Shown here: positions 54,261 to 64,000 of the stretch, one piece after another
Layout: the number at the start of each line of letters is the position of its first letter
Numbering within the stretch: position 1 is the stretch's first letter
Assembly: GCF_000150275.1 (NCBI RefSeq)
Contig: NW_002060943.1
Span: forward strand, 1,794,628 to 1,858,627
Direction: 5' to 3'
DNA length: 64,000 bases
DNA from: Trichoplax adhaerens
Taxonomy: Eukaryota; Placozoa; Uniplacotomia; Trichoplacea; Trichoplacidae
Notes under the pieces: generated by a model
Databases searched by the model: none
What the model was told of the DNA's origin: nothing
What the model saw: the letters and a program-made list of their open reading frames with translations, nothing else
Translations under genes and position numbers: made by a program

Positions 54261-54699
54261 CTATTTTAATGGCGTTAAAGTTTCGCACCGCTACCAGAAA
54301 GTAGGAATCAGAATGAACAACGCTAATTAAAGCGAATCAACTCCTATCCTTGGTTGATTTTTCAATGTTGTCTCGGATAGGTTTCTACTGTTCAAGTCGA
54401 TGTTACTTTGTTTACTTTCCTTTTTTTGTAATCGATTGCAATAGAATACTACTGTGGTTAATTAATATAATACTCTAACTATTATAATAGCATGAAAGTG
54501 AACTTGGGATCAGTGACGATTCAAAATAAACAGCTTTTATCCATGCAAATGAAACTTTTTGGTGTTCTCGACAAACATGGATTATTGCCTTTGGTAGTCT
54601 TGTATCGATCGAGCTGGATGTTCATTTGTCCTTTTCAGTACTTACTTTCAGTATTGGTGAGGTCGACGAAAAATTGAAAGCTGTTACATCACGCTAGCA

Positions 54700-55560
54700 T
54701 TCGTCATAGGGTGGTAGTGCTAATTAGTCGATGTTGGTGCACTCTACTGAGTTTGTGTTTTACGTCATTCAACGGCTACTAATAATGTCTAAAGTAATGA
54801 TAGTTTTTAAATTTGTATTAACGTAATAATTAATTAGTTTAATGCAAGGCGATTAAATAACCTATTGCTTAACCTACCATGTCATTGGTGCACTTTTATC
54901 GTGGCAACATAGGCCTATGCGTACGTATTACAGCGATGCAAAAGGTTGGGTTAGTTTAATAACTTACTTATTGATATATCTAATAAAATAAGGGTAGTTT
55001 TTGAATTCGTATAACGAATAAGTAATGAATTGCAATATAGCTAAATAATTATACAATAATCTATTGCTTTAACCGATCATGTCATTGCTACACTTTCATC
55101 GTGAATAATAATATACAGTAGGTCTACAGTAAGCGTTCGTATTATATCAACGCAAGAGGTTCAACTAGTTTAAGATACTTGCTAATGTATCTGAAGTAAC
55201 GATAGTTTTTTAAATTTGGGTACCATAATAACCAATTGTAAGATAGTTGAAATATTTTATTCCTTAACCCGCCAAGCCATGTCACCGATGGATTTTTATC
55301 GTGACTGATAACATAAGCCTTAGCGTAGTTATTGCTGTTAGAGGTTCGTCTAGTTAATGGCACTTGTCGATGTGCCTTGAGTCATGATAGTTTTGGAATC
55401 TGTATACTGTGATAATAATTAATTGTAAGACAGCTAAATAATTTACCGCTTAATCTGCCATGTCATTGATGCACTTTCGTCATGACAACGTAAGCCTATC
55501 TGTACGTACATCGATGCAAGAGGTTTGGCTAATTTAAGATACTCGTTGATGCAGTAAACT
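54700..55560. repeat. Satellite-like array of about five 155-200 bp units
   Basis: Marker ATGTCATTGGTGCACTTT-type blocks recur at about 54730, 54880, 55080, 55280 and 55461. Marker GATAGTTTTT(A/G)AAT blocks recur near 54798, 54992, 55200 and 55385. Each unit also carries GCGTACGT-type and GATGCAAGAGGTT-type words in the same order. Units differ by many substitutions, so the array is old. Confidence 0.85.
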
Positions 55561-56648
55561 TATTTTTACACTATACTAGTATGCAGTATTACTATACTAG
55601 TTGTAAGTACACAATCAAGAATTAGAAGCTCCTTGAGTGTGCATAGAAAAAAAATAATTGTATTTTCAAAAACTGTATAACATTGTAACTATACCAACCC
55701 TAATTTTAGTTTTTTAAAATATTATGTTAACTTAGCAGTATTGATTTCAAATCTAGCCAAATAGTTTTACACTAGATAAACTGTCTAGGAATCAATAAAG
55801 AATCTATTTATAGTATCTTTTCAATTTACCATCATAAGAAAATAAATTTGCATCTGTACTCTTGGGGTTATTAAGAAACAAGTGAAATACAAAAATGAAT
55901 TACTGGGCATTCAATTCAAATATGCTTCATAAAGCATATTGATTAGCTTAGCCAATTCACAAACTCATATATATACCAATATTTGTTACAGAAAAATACT
56001 GATTTTATTCAATATAATTCAATTCGGCAAATGCTATCATTAAGAGAGAAATTGATAATGGCATTTTAACCGGATTAGGTCATTCATTTTCAAGTACATG
56101 ATAATCATATAAATTTAATTACAGCGTATAACATAGTGGAATATTAGTAAGCTAATAGCTAGGCTTCATAGTACAGTACAATAATTTCTGTTATAGTACC
56201 ATACATACAGTACTGTACAAGGTTAACGAGCCCGATGTACCCTAGAATAGTAAAATCAACAAAAGAAATTGCAGTAGTAACGATTATCTTGATATTGGAC
56301 TTTGAAATATGAACTACTAAATGCATCATTTAACAAGTAAAAAGCTTTAACAATATTCATAAATGTGGAAAGTATCCAATTTAGAAATATCTATGGACAC
56401 AAATATCAACAATCTACAGATGTAGTGACGCCTAAATTCAAAGAGTGTTGGCGTTCAATTCAGGCTTACCTATACTCGTATATACAAGAAATACTAATCT
56501 GAACAGAATAATGAAAAGGTGGTACTCTTTGCTTATAAACGCATATCATCATTAATGGAATAAAATAGTAACCTACAAATTTGTCCTGCCTTATCTGCAC
56601 AATAAATGAATATTTTATCTCCATTAACCTAAGCTACGATCATATCCG

Positions 56649-58025
56649 TTAGATATGCAAAAGTTGCAAGGTATTAGGTAAATCTGGAGTTTGATTTTGT
56701 TGAGTAGATTGTATTGTCTCATTGTTATTTTTTTTTCTTTCGTCTCTTCGTTTCTGTCGGTCTTTTTTAGCCAATTCTTTCCTCCGACGATTGGATATGT
56801 ATTTATTAGGTTGCTGATGACTAGATGGTCTTCCTTTGATATTGCCTTTACTCCCTTTGGAAGATGATTGTTGTAGCTTTCCATTCGAATGATTATCCAG
56901 GGCGACTTTATCTTCATTCTCTGCAACAGTATGGTGAAGATGATGCCCTGCAGTTTTTTGTGTGCTTTGGCCATCTTGACTGGTTAATTCCTCAATTTGA
57001 ACAATATAAGCAACAGTATTACTAATATTATATTCATGTTCTCGTAAGGCTTCCCTAACCAAGTTAATATCTGTACAATTGGATAAATGCATCACTTCTA
57101 ATTCAATTTCATTTGGTTGATGGATGAAAGTATTACCCATAGAATTTGTAGCATCAGCATTCTTATTTAAGGCGCTAGTAGTCACTGTTGTCGTTATTTC
57201 ATTTTTGTCTATGCACGTCTCAGAGTGAGTAGGACTGGCACCGATGGATGTCGTTGATGTTGTATCTTGAGCTGGTGTTGGATGAGAATGGGGGATAGAA
57301 TCAGGATGACTGGCATCTTGGCTTCTAGGTTCAGTATTATTATGACATTTTCCTTCGGTTGCATCTTGTATCCCTTTCTGTTTCTTTTTCGTGGATTCAT
57401 TGCAAGCAATTTTATCACTATCAGATTTGAGTTGAATTAACTTCACATCCGCTGCAGCATGAGGATGGTTGTCCTTAATTTTTCGAACAGACGAGTAATG
57501 CTCGAAATCATGGTAGGAAATATGGAGTTCACGACTACCAGTCTTTGTAGGCCCATCTATTCCTTCAATTTGCCAGCATGGTTTATTAAGTTGATGAATG
57601 ACAATGGTAAGGCGATGAATTCTAGCAAAAGCAACCAATGCATCATTGCCAGCAAAGGTCCCTTCTTGACCAAGCAATTGGATATGTTTATCAAAGGAGA
57701 CATTATCGATCATAAATGGTTCAAAATCGTTGCGATTTTGGATCATATATTGCACCACTTGTTGACGATAGTTGATATGATTGGATTCATGGCCTTCTAA
57801 TTGATCAGCCAAAGCTCGAAATAAGCAGTTTCCATCACCGGTGATTTGGCGTATTTTCAGTTGTATCCGACTCAGTTGTAACTTTAAGCTGTTTTCTTCA
57901 CTCGACGACTGCGTTTGTTCTTTCTGACGGCGTATTTCACGCCTGGCAGCTCGTTCATCTCTTTTTCGTTGTTGTTGAGCTAGTCTTTGCGATTTTTGTC
58001 CATTACTATTCTGTTTTTTACCCAT
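56649..58025 (-). CDS. OTUD3: OTU-domain deubiquitinase OTUD3, intronless
   Basis: OTUD3 is a cytosolic ubiquitin protease; the human enzyme prefers Lys6- and Lys11-linked chains. The single open frame is 458 aa from the Met at 58025. An upstream in-frame Met at 58049 would add eight residues, but the second Met has the better start context and matches the family's short basic N-terminus. A basic helix ([17 protein letters not shown]) leads into the OTU domain: [18 protein letters not shown] with nucleophile Cys67, [48 protein letters not shown] with catalytic His176. A Ser/Thr/His-rich linker, a UBA-like segment ([19 protein letters not shown]) and a very basic tail ([19 protein letters not shown]) follow, as in human OTUD3. 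Catalytic residues are intact. It is the only long gene here without introns. Confidence 0.93.
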   Translation of the reverse strand: MGKKQNSNGQKSQRLAQQQRKRDERAARREIRRQKEQTQSSSEENSLKLQLSRIQLKIRQITGDGNCLFRALADQLEGHESNHINYRQQVVQYMIQNRNDFEPFMIDNVSFDKHIQLLGQEGTFAGNDALVAFARIHRLTIVIHQLNKPCWQIEGIDGPTKTGSRELHISYHDFEHYSSVRKIKDNHPHAAADVKLIQLKSDSDKIACNESTKKKQKGIQDATEGKCHNNTEPRSQDASHPDSIPHSHPTPAQDTTSTTSIGASPTHSETCIDKNEITTTVTTSALNKNADATNSMGNTFIHQPNEIELEVMHLSNCTDINLVREALREHEYNISNTVAYIVQIEELTSQDGQSTQKTAGHHLHHTVAENEDKVALDNHSNGKLQQSSSKGSKGNIKGRPSSHQQPNKYISNRRRKELAKKDRQKRRDERKKNNNETIQSTQQNQTPDLPNTLQLLHI

Positions 58026-59079
58026 GACGTTCCTGCCAATACCATGCAAGCTTGGCTATTGCAAATTTGCAATGCTATTAACAACCTTGCATCCAATTGG
58101 CTTTAGATCCTTCATTCATTGGCAACATCAGAATCCAATCCAATCTTGACCGCTATGACAGATGACAGTTTGGTGCTCGATTATACCGTACAGTGTGCAT
58201 AATAGACCTGATGATAGACCATGTCGTACCCTAAATAGCAACTCAAGACGAAGTCAAGATATTAAAAGCTTGATAGGAGCAAAGCTTTGGCCATGGCTAC
58301 TCGCTATGGCGTTGCATCTTGATAAGGTTGATTGGGCGAAATGATTAAGAAACGGCGTTCGTTTGTAATCGAAATGACTGGATTGCTATAGTAATCCATA
58401 GTGGCGAAGGGTCGAAATGGGTTATTTTATAGTCGTGTCTAGGAGACAACCGACGATGGTGTTTTTGGCCGTGGTGAATCCTACAGTACCTACTTTACGG
58501 TATCCTAGTACTGTACTACAGTACCATGATTGTTTGTACTGTAGAGGTGTCATTTGATGCCCCCAGATTGCATTTTTTTCCTTTCGTTTTAACTGACAGG
58601 TTGGTGTCCTGGTAAAAGAAAGAGAGACGAGAAATGGATGGTTATTCGTCCGAGTTGTACTATAGTACTCCATGAACGGTACAGTACAAGTGTAGAGCAA
58701 GAATAGCCATGGGAAGAAAAAGATGATGTAATCCATCCAGGACGAAATACTTTTGTAAATAGAGAAATGGATATTGTACTCTCTTGCGCCATTGATTTTC
58801 ACATTCACTGAGGCATGTATGAAGCTGCTGCCTGAACAGGTTCTGAGGTTGGTGGAATGTTCTAGAAACACGGTCCACAGCCAGCGCAATCCTTTTCGTT
58901 TCAGAGAAATCAACACTAATGTTTTGCGACATTTTGAGAACAAAATCCATCAAAATTGTTATGTGTGGGAAGAAGAAGCTCTCATAAGCATGCCTGTATC
59001 ATTTATTTTTGTGAAGTAAATGATTTGAATTCGTTTTTTCACGATTTATAGTGTACCGTTATTCTTGTAAAAATCGCCA

Positions 59080-59530
59080 TTGTACAGTACTACTGCTTGT
59101 GTACAGAGTAGTACCGTGCTGCATGTCGTCGTTGGCAATGAATTACCAGCGTTGACCGTCAACACGGGTGACACGGTCTAGCGGACGTACTGTACCACTG
59201 CTTGTCGTCGTTGGCAATGAATCAGAAAGACAATGAATTACCAGCGTTGACCGTCAACACAGGTGACACGGTCTAGCGGACGTACAGTACAGTAGTACCG
59301 TACTGCATGTCGTCATTGGCAATGAATTACCTGGGTTGAACGTCAACACAGGTGACACCGTCTAGAGGACGTACTGTACCACTGATTGTGTACTGAGTAG
59401 TATCGTACTGCTTGTCGTCGTTGGCAATGAATCAGAAAGCCAATGAATGACCAGCGTTGACTGTCAACACGGGTGACACGGTCTAGCGGACGTACTGTAC
59501 CACTGCTTGTATACTGAGTAGTACTGTTAC
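59080..59530. repeat. GC-richer tandem array, units of about 88-121 bp
   Basis: Four full units and one partial share the block GTTGACCGTCAACAC, GGTGACACGGTCTAGCGGAC, GTACTGTACCACTGCTTGT and GTCGTTGGCAATGAAT; GTACAGTACAGTAGTACC variants mark the joins. Units start near 59083, 59189, 59283, 59371 and 59492. GTTGACCGTCAAC is itself palindromic. Copies are very similar, so the array is young compared with the others in the window. Confidence 0.9.
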
Positions 59531-59558
59531 TGGCTGGCTGGACCATGTAGAGTATTGG

Positions 59559-59566
59559 TATAAAAG
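59559..59566 (+). promoter_or_regulatory. TATA box of the BAK-like gene
   Basis: TATAAAAG lies 54 bp before the ATG at 59620, which leaves room for a start site about 30 bp downstream and a short 5' leader. It begins only about 30 bp after the tandem array. Confidence 0.6.
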
Positions 59567-59619
59567 CAGCCTGCAGCCTAGATAAATCTTCATTTTGCAT
59601 ACTACTGCACAAACTAAGG

Positions 59620-62600
59620 ATGGCGCGAAATGAAGGTGACCATCGACTTCGCGATCGCTTCGGCAGCATTTTTACCAACTATCTAAGCGCAAGATTTCTC
59701 TTAAATGACAACCAACAACGGGCAAGAGATGTAGCGCAGTTTCAAGGAGAGAATTACATTGAAGTCAACGGAGACGAGACCGATTTAGGCCGTGGACCTG
59801 CTGATGTGGCACAATTACTCATTAACTTTGGAGATAATATAGAAGACCTTCGAAGTGTCACTCACGATTATATCGATCAAACATTGGTAATTAAGCTTAG
59901 AATAGACAAATTAATACAAGTGAAAAGTAATTGCCTTCGCTAATCGTTATCCCCTTGAAATGGATGAACAAGTGGAAAATGCTTGATCCATCCACTTTGT
60001 AGTATTGCTACACTAGACGACATGCTACAAGTGGTCATGACTTGTTTACTGTTCAAAATGTCATCCTGCCCATCAAGGGGAATGGACTGGGCAGAATAAT
60101 CCATTCATGAATAGAAGTAAAAAGTAATTGCCTAAGCTAATTGCTATCCCTTTGAGAAGGATGGATAACTGGAAAATACTTGATCCATCTACCTTTTAGT
60201 ATTGCTACCCTAGACGACATCAGACAAGATGTGATGAAATGTCCACTGCCGAAAAGGTCATCCTACCCATCAAGGCTTGAATATACTGTATATCCATCAT
60301 TTCCTTCTTCAATTATACAATAGCATTGGGCAATCAGTAGTCATGAAATAGACAGCCGAGAGAGAGGTTGCTAAGAAATGTGTCAAGTGGAAAATGCTTG
60401 ATCCATAAACCTATGCTACTACTGTACTGTACAGTACTGATTACACCATCATCCTGGTCATGAAGGTAAGTGTGCTATTAGATCTGAGAAAGGTTCGGTT
60501 CAACACTTGATTATCGATCATTTCCTTCTTTAATCATACAGCAGTGTCGTTAAAAGTCAACCCGACTCCAGGGCGGGATTCGCCTGAAGAATTTCTGTAG
60601 TGATGCAGTCTTTGGAAAGCGATTGCATTCATTTCGGGTTGCGTTTTCACTCCATTTAAGGACTCTATACGGTAGGGTGTGTTGGTCAAATATCCACTAT
60701 AAAGAATTAGATTGAGGCATCCGAATTTCCTCCACTTCCCCCTCTTAAACCAGCCTTCGCCAGATTTTAGCTAAAGTAATTTCGAAAAAAATTTTATAGT
60801 CGATAATTTGAAGAGTAACGCTAAATTATTATTCGTTCGGCGTAAAGTTTCGTTTTCAGCAATACTGTACAGTCTAGACTACAGTATGGTTGGACAATCT
60901 TGCCAAAGTCGTTTCTTAAAAGTGAAATTATTACACGTTGGGCATGCACGCTCAGTGACAAGTCAATTGTTTATTTTACTCCAGCTGACACGAGTTGTTT
61001 AGTCAAGTTAGCCAGTCCTACTGTTCACGGTTGTGTCTACTTCCCCTGCAATCAATATCATAATCATGGCATGACGATTTAAACCTTAAATATCCTCTGT
61101 ATTGACATGATGGTATCGAGATGATTTGGAGCCAACGTACATGTTACTATTTATCAAATTGCATTCCATAAAGTTCGTTCAGGCAATCGTGACTACTGTA
61201 CAATTTGAAATCCCTGCCATTCAGATAGTAGTTCCCATTTGCAAGATAAAAAAAGATGGCAACTTTGAAGAAATCATACTGTTTACTATCGCATTCAAGA
61301 CATCCGTCAGTAAATGATCACTCGCGTCTTTAATTCAACAGGCAACGTAAAAACAAATCATGCTCCATCAACATGTATGTCCAACGTTGATCATATTGAT
61401 TATTTTTGGCCCTTCAATAGGATTATATGGAGCACTGATGGTACTCCGTTTGCATTGAAAGGTGCCGCAGAGACAGTTTGATTCCCCAGTAAGTTAATTA
61501 GTCCCGCCATTAATCAACTCTGAGGAAATCACCCTGTAATATCCAGTAGTGCGTTAATTAAAGATGCCATTCCCATCATTTTTGTTCCTGCAGGCAACTT
61601 AAAAGAGCTGAGGCGTTTAGCGTTTTTACCTAGAAGGATTGTTGGACAGAAAACATAATGATAAAGTGCTTTAAATACTAAATTAGCTGTAAATCGATTC
61701 TTTGATTGCAATAAATGGACGAGTAAATGAAAGTCTTTACCAGACTTTAAATGTACAGTACTTCAAGCACTCAAGGGTTTAGCTACGAATCGATTCTTTA
61801 TTGCAACAAACTAATCTACGAAGTGATATTGCAGAGAATGTTTCATTTAATTAAGAATGTTGTTTACATTGCCGTTCTTTTCTAATTCGTAAGAATAGAG
61901 TGAAGGGCACGAAAATATACTACCAAGACTTAATAAAAAATTAGGCAGTTTAAGTTACTTCTGAATGAGAAATTAGCCCAAAGGATATGATTTCGATAGA
62001 ACTGAAGACAGCAATTGCATTATTATTGCACTCAACCCAAATTTATTCAGTCCGTGTTTACTTTACTAAAGCACATATTCATATGATAAATGACTAGTAG
62101 TATTAATTAAAACATACCTTTTGAATTATCGTCTGTTATCTTTAAAATTGTAGCTTTCAAATCTAATAAACTGATACTATGCTGTATTATTATTATTATA
62201 ATATCAAAATTACGTTAATTAAATCAGCAAATATCTTCTATGTAACTATGTGCAAAATGAGATTAACTGATCTACGACTTGGATTAATATTGCATTATCA
62301 AAGCTTAGAAAATTTTGCAGATGTTAGTATCATGTTGACATCATTTTTCTTTCTATTTTTAAATATAGCATCTAAGTATTCAAGAAATTACCCAAAGATA
62401 CCAATGGATTGTTGATCATGTGCTTCATTCTAACCGAAATAATTCGTTTGGACGCCTAGTTGTACTATTCTATTTCGGGTATCAACTAGTTTGTCGTCGA
62501 TGGGATAATTTTGACTTCAAGCATCTTTTAAGAGAAGTTACAAAAACAATCATTCACATTGCCATAAACTATGTAATGGATAAATTCTGGGATGGAACCT

Positions 62601-62907
62601 GGGTAATAACAGACTATCTGCACATTATCCCTGATATCAGTAGCTACAATACTGCCATTACTCTTGCCATAGTGATAAATTCTTTGAATGATGACAATAA
62701 TACCTAATTTGGGTAGAAGTGTTAACAATACTGTTAATATCACCTAACTTTGAATTTTTGGATTAATAACAGGATACCGTCTACGAGAACATAATGCAAA
62801 TTCCGTTCGTCCAGAGCCAAATATCACCATTCCGAAGGAATTCTTTGATAGCAATAGCTCTTGTGTTCGGTTCAATTTTGGCGTTGAGTTTTATTCGACG
62901 TACCTAA
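59620..62907 (+). CDS. BAK1: Bak/Bax-type multidomain Bcl-2 family protein
   Basis: Bak and Bax permeabilise the mitochondrial outer membrane in apoptosis. Three exons, all in phase 0: 59620-59886, 62369-62602, 62773-62907, giving 211 aa, the same length as human BAK. The start has a strong context (AAGGATGG). BH3 is at about residues 62-76 (DVAQLLINFGDNIED, with Leu66 and the invariant Gly71-Asp72). BH1 is SFGRLVVLFYFGYQL (115-129), with Phe where the usual NWGR has Trp. BH2 is WDGTWDTVYENI, built across the exon 2-3 joint like Bax GGWDGLLSYF. A hydrophobic C-terminal anchor (NSLIAIALVFGSILALSF) ends in IRRT. The spacing from BH3 to BH1 (about 48 residues) matches BAK, so no exon is missing. 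Exon 2 could be read on to a stop at 62707, but that breaks BH2 and loses the anchor. Bak rather than Bax is favoured by the BH3 text; this is not certain. Confidence 0.88.
59923..60410. repeat. Intronic tandem repeat, ~196-bp unit
   Basis: A unit running from AAAAGTAATTGCC through a CTTGATCCAT block, TAGTATTGCTAC, CTAGACGACAT and TCATCCTGCCCATCAAGG occurs at 59923 and 60120, with a partial third copy around 60380-60410 (CAAGTGGAAAATGCTTGATC). It lies just inside intron 1 of the BAK-like gene. Confidence 0.8.
60480..62368. other. Rest of BAK-like intron 1, with coding-like fragments
   Basis: From about 60540 to 61720 the intron is richer in G and C and shows broken open frames: 60900-61082 and 61126-61317 on +, and 61529-61711 on - (ending LPAGTKMMGMASLINALLD). 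No domain is recognised and frames are short, which suggests a decayed gene or insertion inside the intron. The sequence from 61720 to 62368 is AT-rich and plain. Confidence 0.4.
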
Positions 62908-64000
62908 ATGATCGATTAATTAATACTAAAAGAATAGATTTATTATGTGAAAGGCTTAACTCGTAAAGGATAGATATAAACAGTACAGTTAACTCCAATA
63001 TTTGATACTGTACCTAAAGATGTGTAAGACAGTGTAATATTATATTCTAAGTTGATGATATATTTAGTAATGTCTACCGTAGATATTGTGTTCAACACGT
63101 GATAGATACTCTCTCCGGTTATTTTTGATTGCTATATATCATATTACAAAAAGTATTTCTAAGAGGATAATGTTCGTTAGTCAGCGATCTGATAGTTACT
63201 GAACCTCTGTTAAATGAGCACATTATCGTAAACCGTCAGTAAAGCGACGGGAGTTTGCACTAGTCCTTTTGAAGAGGAGCCCTACAGTGCTCAAACTAGA
63301 GCTTCACATGAAAGGTGTAAACTATCCTGCATTAAGATACCAACACTGAAGTGTGTAATAAGTAAGGTGCTAAGACTGTAAACGCGAAAAAGTATATAAG
63401 CGGGTAGTTTGGTATAGTAAGATAGTTCTTTCTCGTTAGAGATCCTCAGCTAATCGATTACGTTGTACCTTCGTAAACGAGGTTTTGTTCAATAAATCTT
63501 AATTTTCTAAAGTTATGAAGATTCTTGATCTATTAACCTCACAAGATGATTCGGTTCGGTTTTGTCATTGCTAGTAAATGTCTATCTTATATCTATCTGC
63601 TAATGCAAATACGACTTTTTCGGTCGCGTTATATGAAAGTTCTCTAAAAAATTCAATCAAATTGCAGAAGCGTATCTGTTCCTTTTTTTGAATTTATATG
63701 AAATGACTTGTTCATTAACCATGATATATTTATTATCAAACATTTTTGATTTTGGTCTATAATCGCCCAGTAACTTAATGTTAATTTCTGTCATATATTG
63801 AAAATCAGTAATTATAGTATCAGCAATACGGATATTATTTAAAGATCAATACATATTAAATACTACGTCCTTCTCTCTACTTTATATCTTTTTTGTCTAA
63901 ACATTATGATGTAAAGATTGTTTTTATGCCAACTTCTCCAGTATGGAGACAATCTTGTGGCTAAAACTTGCCGTATGAATTTACTTTTCAAATTTTTAAT
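62908..64000. other. 3' flank of the BAK-like gene
   Basis: AT-rich except for the LTR-like segment listed separately. No exon was recognised through the window end. Confidence 0.45.
63171..63543 (+). mobile_element. Possible solo LTR
   Basis: A compact, GC-richer block starts TGTTCG and ends CTCACA. It carries a TATA box (TATATAAG, 63393-63400) and, about 98 bp later, a polyadenylation signal (AATAAA, 63491-63496), the order expected in the R region of a long terminal repeat. I see no target-site duplication, no clear terminal inverted repeat and no second copy, so a lone promoter with a short transcript is equally possible. Confidence 0.28.

Larger units (their letters stand above)
52353..56648. 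other. Interval between SPHK and OTUD3, dominated by tandem repeats
   Basis: Apart from the exon-like frame at 52446-52739 it contains a (TTG)n run, a 191-bp duplication, a 36-bp minisatellite and a five-unit array of 155-200 bp. The stretch 55570-56160 has no feature I can name. A palindromic TACAGTACTGTA cluster lies at 56168-56220. Confidence 0.5.
58026..59619. other. Interval between divergent OTUD3 and BAK-like genes
   Basis: Both promoters should lie here. Overlapping frames on both strands at 58422-59019 (up to 173 codons on the minus strand) have no domain. One minus frame, 58660-58953, begins with a plausible polar helix (SETKRIALAVDRVS), but rival frames overlap it, so none is called. 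GTACAGTAC palindromes occur near 58490-58545 and 58670-58690. The tandem array and TATA box are listed separately. Confidence 0.4.

Noticed and set aside
56624-57800. Frames overlapping OTUD3 on both strands
   Set aside because: OTUD3 has intact domain order over the whole region, so these are shadows.
58422-59019. 173-codon minus frame and rival frames
   Set aside because: Three long frames overlap on two strands, the longest includes palindromic repeat words, and no domain is visible. None can be preferred.
54153-59530. CRISPR array
   Set aside because: The repeats are directly adjacent tandem units without unique spacers, in an intron-bearing animal genome.
62603-62707. Unspliced extension of BAK exon 2 to a stop at 62707
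   Set aside because: Splicing at 62603 to 62773 restores a full BH2 and a C-terminal membrane anchor in phase 0 and gives 211 aa.

Overview
The window is nuclear DNA of an intron-rich, AT-rich animal genome. Every well-supported gene but one is split by short GT-AG introns, and the proteins form a basal-animal set: MCCC1, GRTP1-type TBC, LAMP, ATG4, sphingosine kinase, OTUD3, MINDY4, a CXorf58-like protein and a Bak/Bax-type Bcl-2 protein. Compact genes, a basal-animal gene set and TTAGGG-like traces suggest a placozoan (Trichoplax or a relative). That is inference; no diagnostic marker such as rRNA lies here.

Layout: (1) 1-6883, + strand: MINDY4-type deubiquitinase with its 5' end unresolved. 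(2) 7436-11442, - strand: complete 20-exon MCCC1, tail-to-tail with MINDY4. (3) 11443-16052: gene-poor, with hairpins, palindromes and decayed repeats. (4) 16053-18430, - strand: 9-exon CXorf58-like gene. (5) 21283-23678, + strand: 11-exon GRTP1-type TBC RabGAP. (6) 25063-27129 and 31604-32852, - strand: two LAMP-family genes about 4.5 kb apart. (7) 32853-39475: gene-poor, with diverged direct repeats and short palindromes. (8) 39779-45025, + strand: 14-exon ATG4 cysteine protease. (9) 47411-52352, - strand: 7-exon sphingosine kinase, tail-to-tail with ATG4. (10) 52446-56648: one unassigned exon-like frame and several tandem arrays. (11) 56649-58025, - strand: intronless OTUD3. (12) 59080-62907, + strand: a tandem array, a TATA box and a 3-exon Bak-like gene. 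(13) 62908-64000: an LTR-like segment.

Exon boundaries were set by protein-family continuity plus matching splice phase. For MCCC1, CXorf58-like, GRTP1, ATG4, SPHK and BAK every junction keeps frame from start to stop. MINDY4 and the first LAMP gene lack a resolved 5' end.

Several neighbours act in membrane traffic, autophagy, the lysosome, ubiquitin removal or cell death (ATG4, two LAMPs, RabGAP, SPHK, two deubiquitinases, Bak). The genes have separate promoters and mixed strands, so this may be chance. The most unusual signals are the apparent loss of the catalytic His in MINDY4, an intronless OTUD3 in an intron-rich genome, a Bak with an altered BH1 signature sitting just behind a tandem array, and several unrelated tandem arrays that share a unit length near 190 bp.
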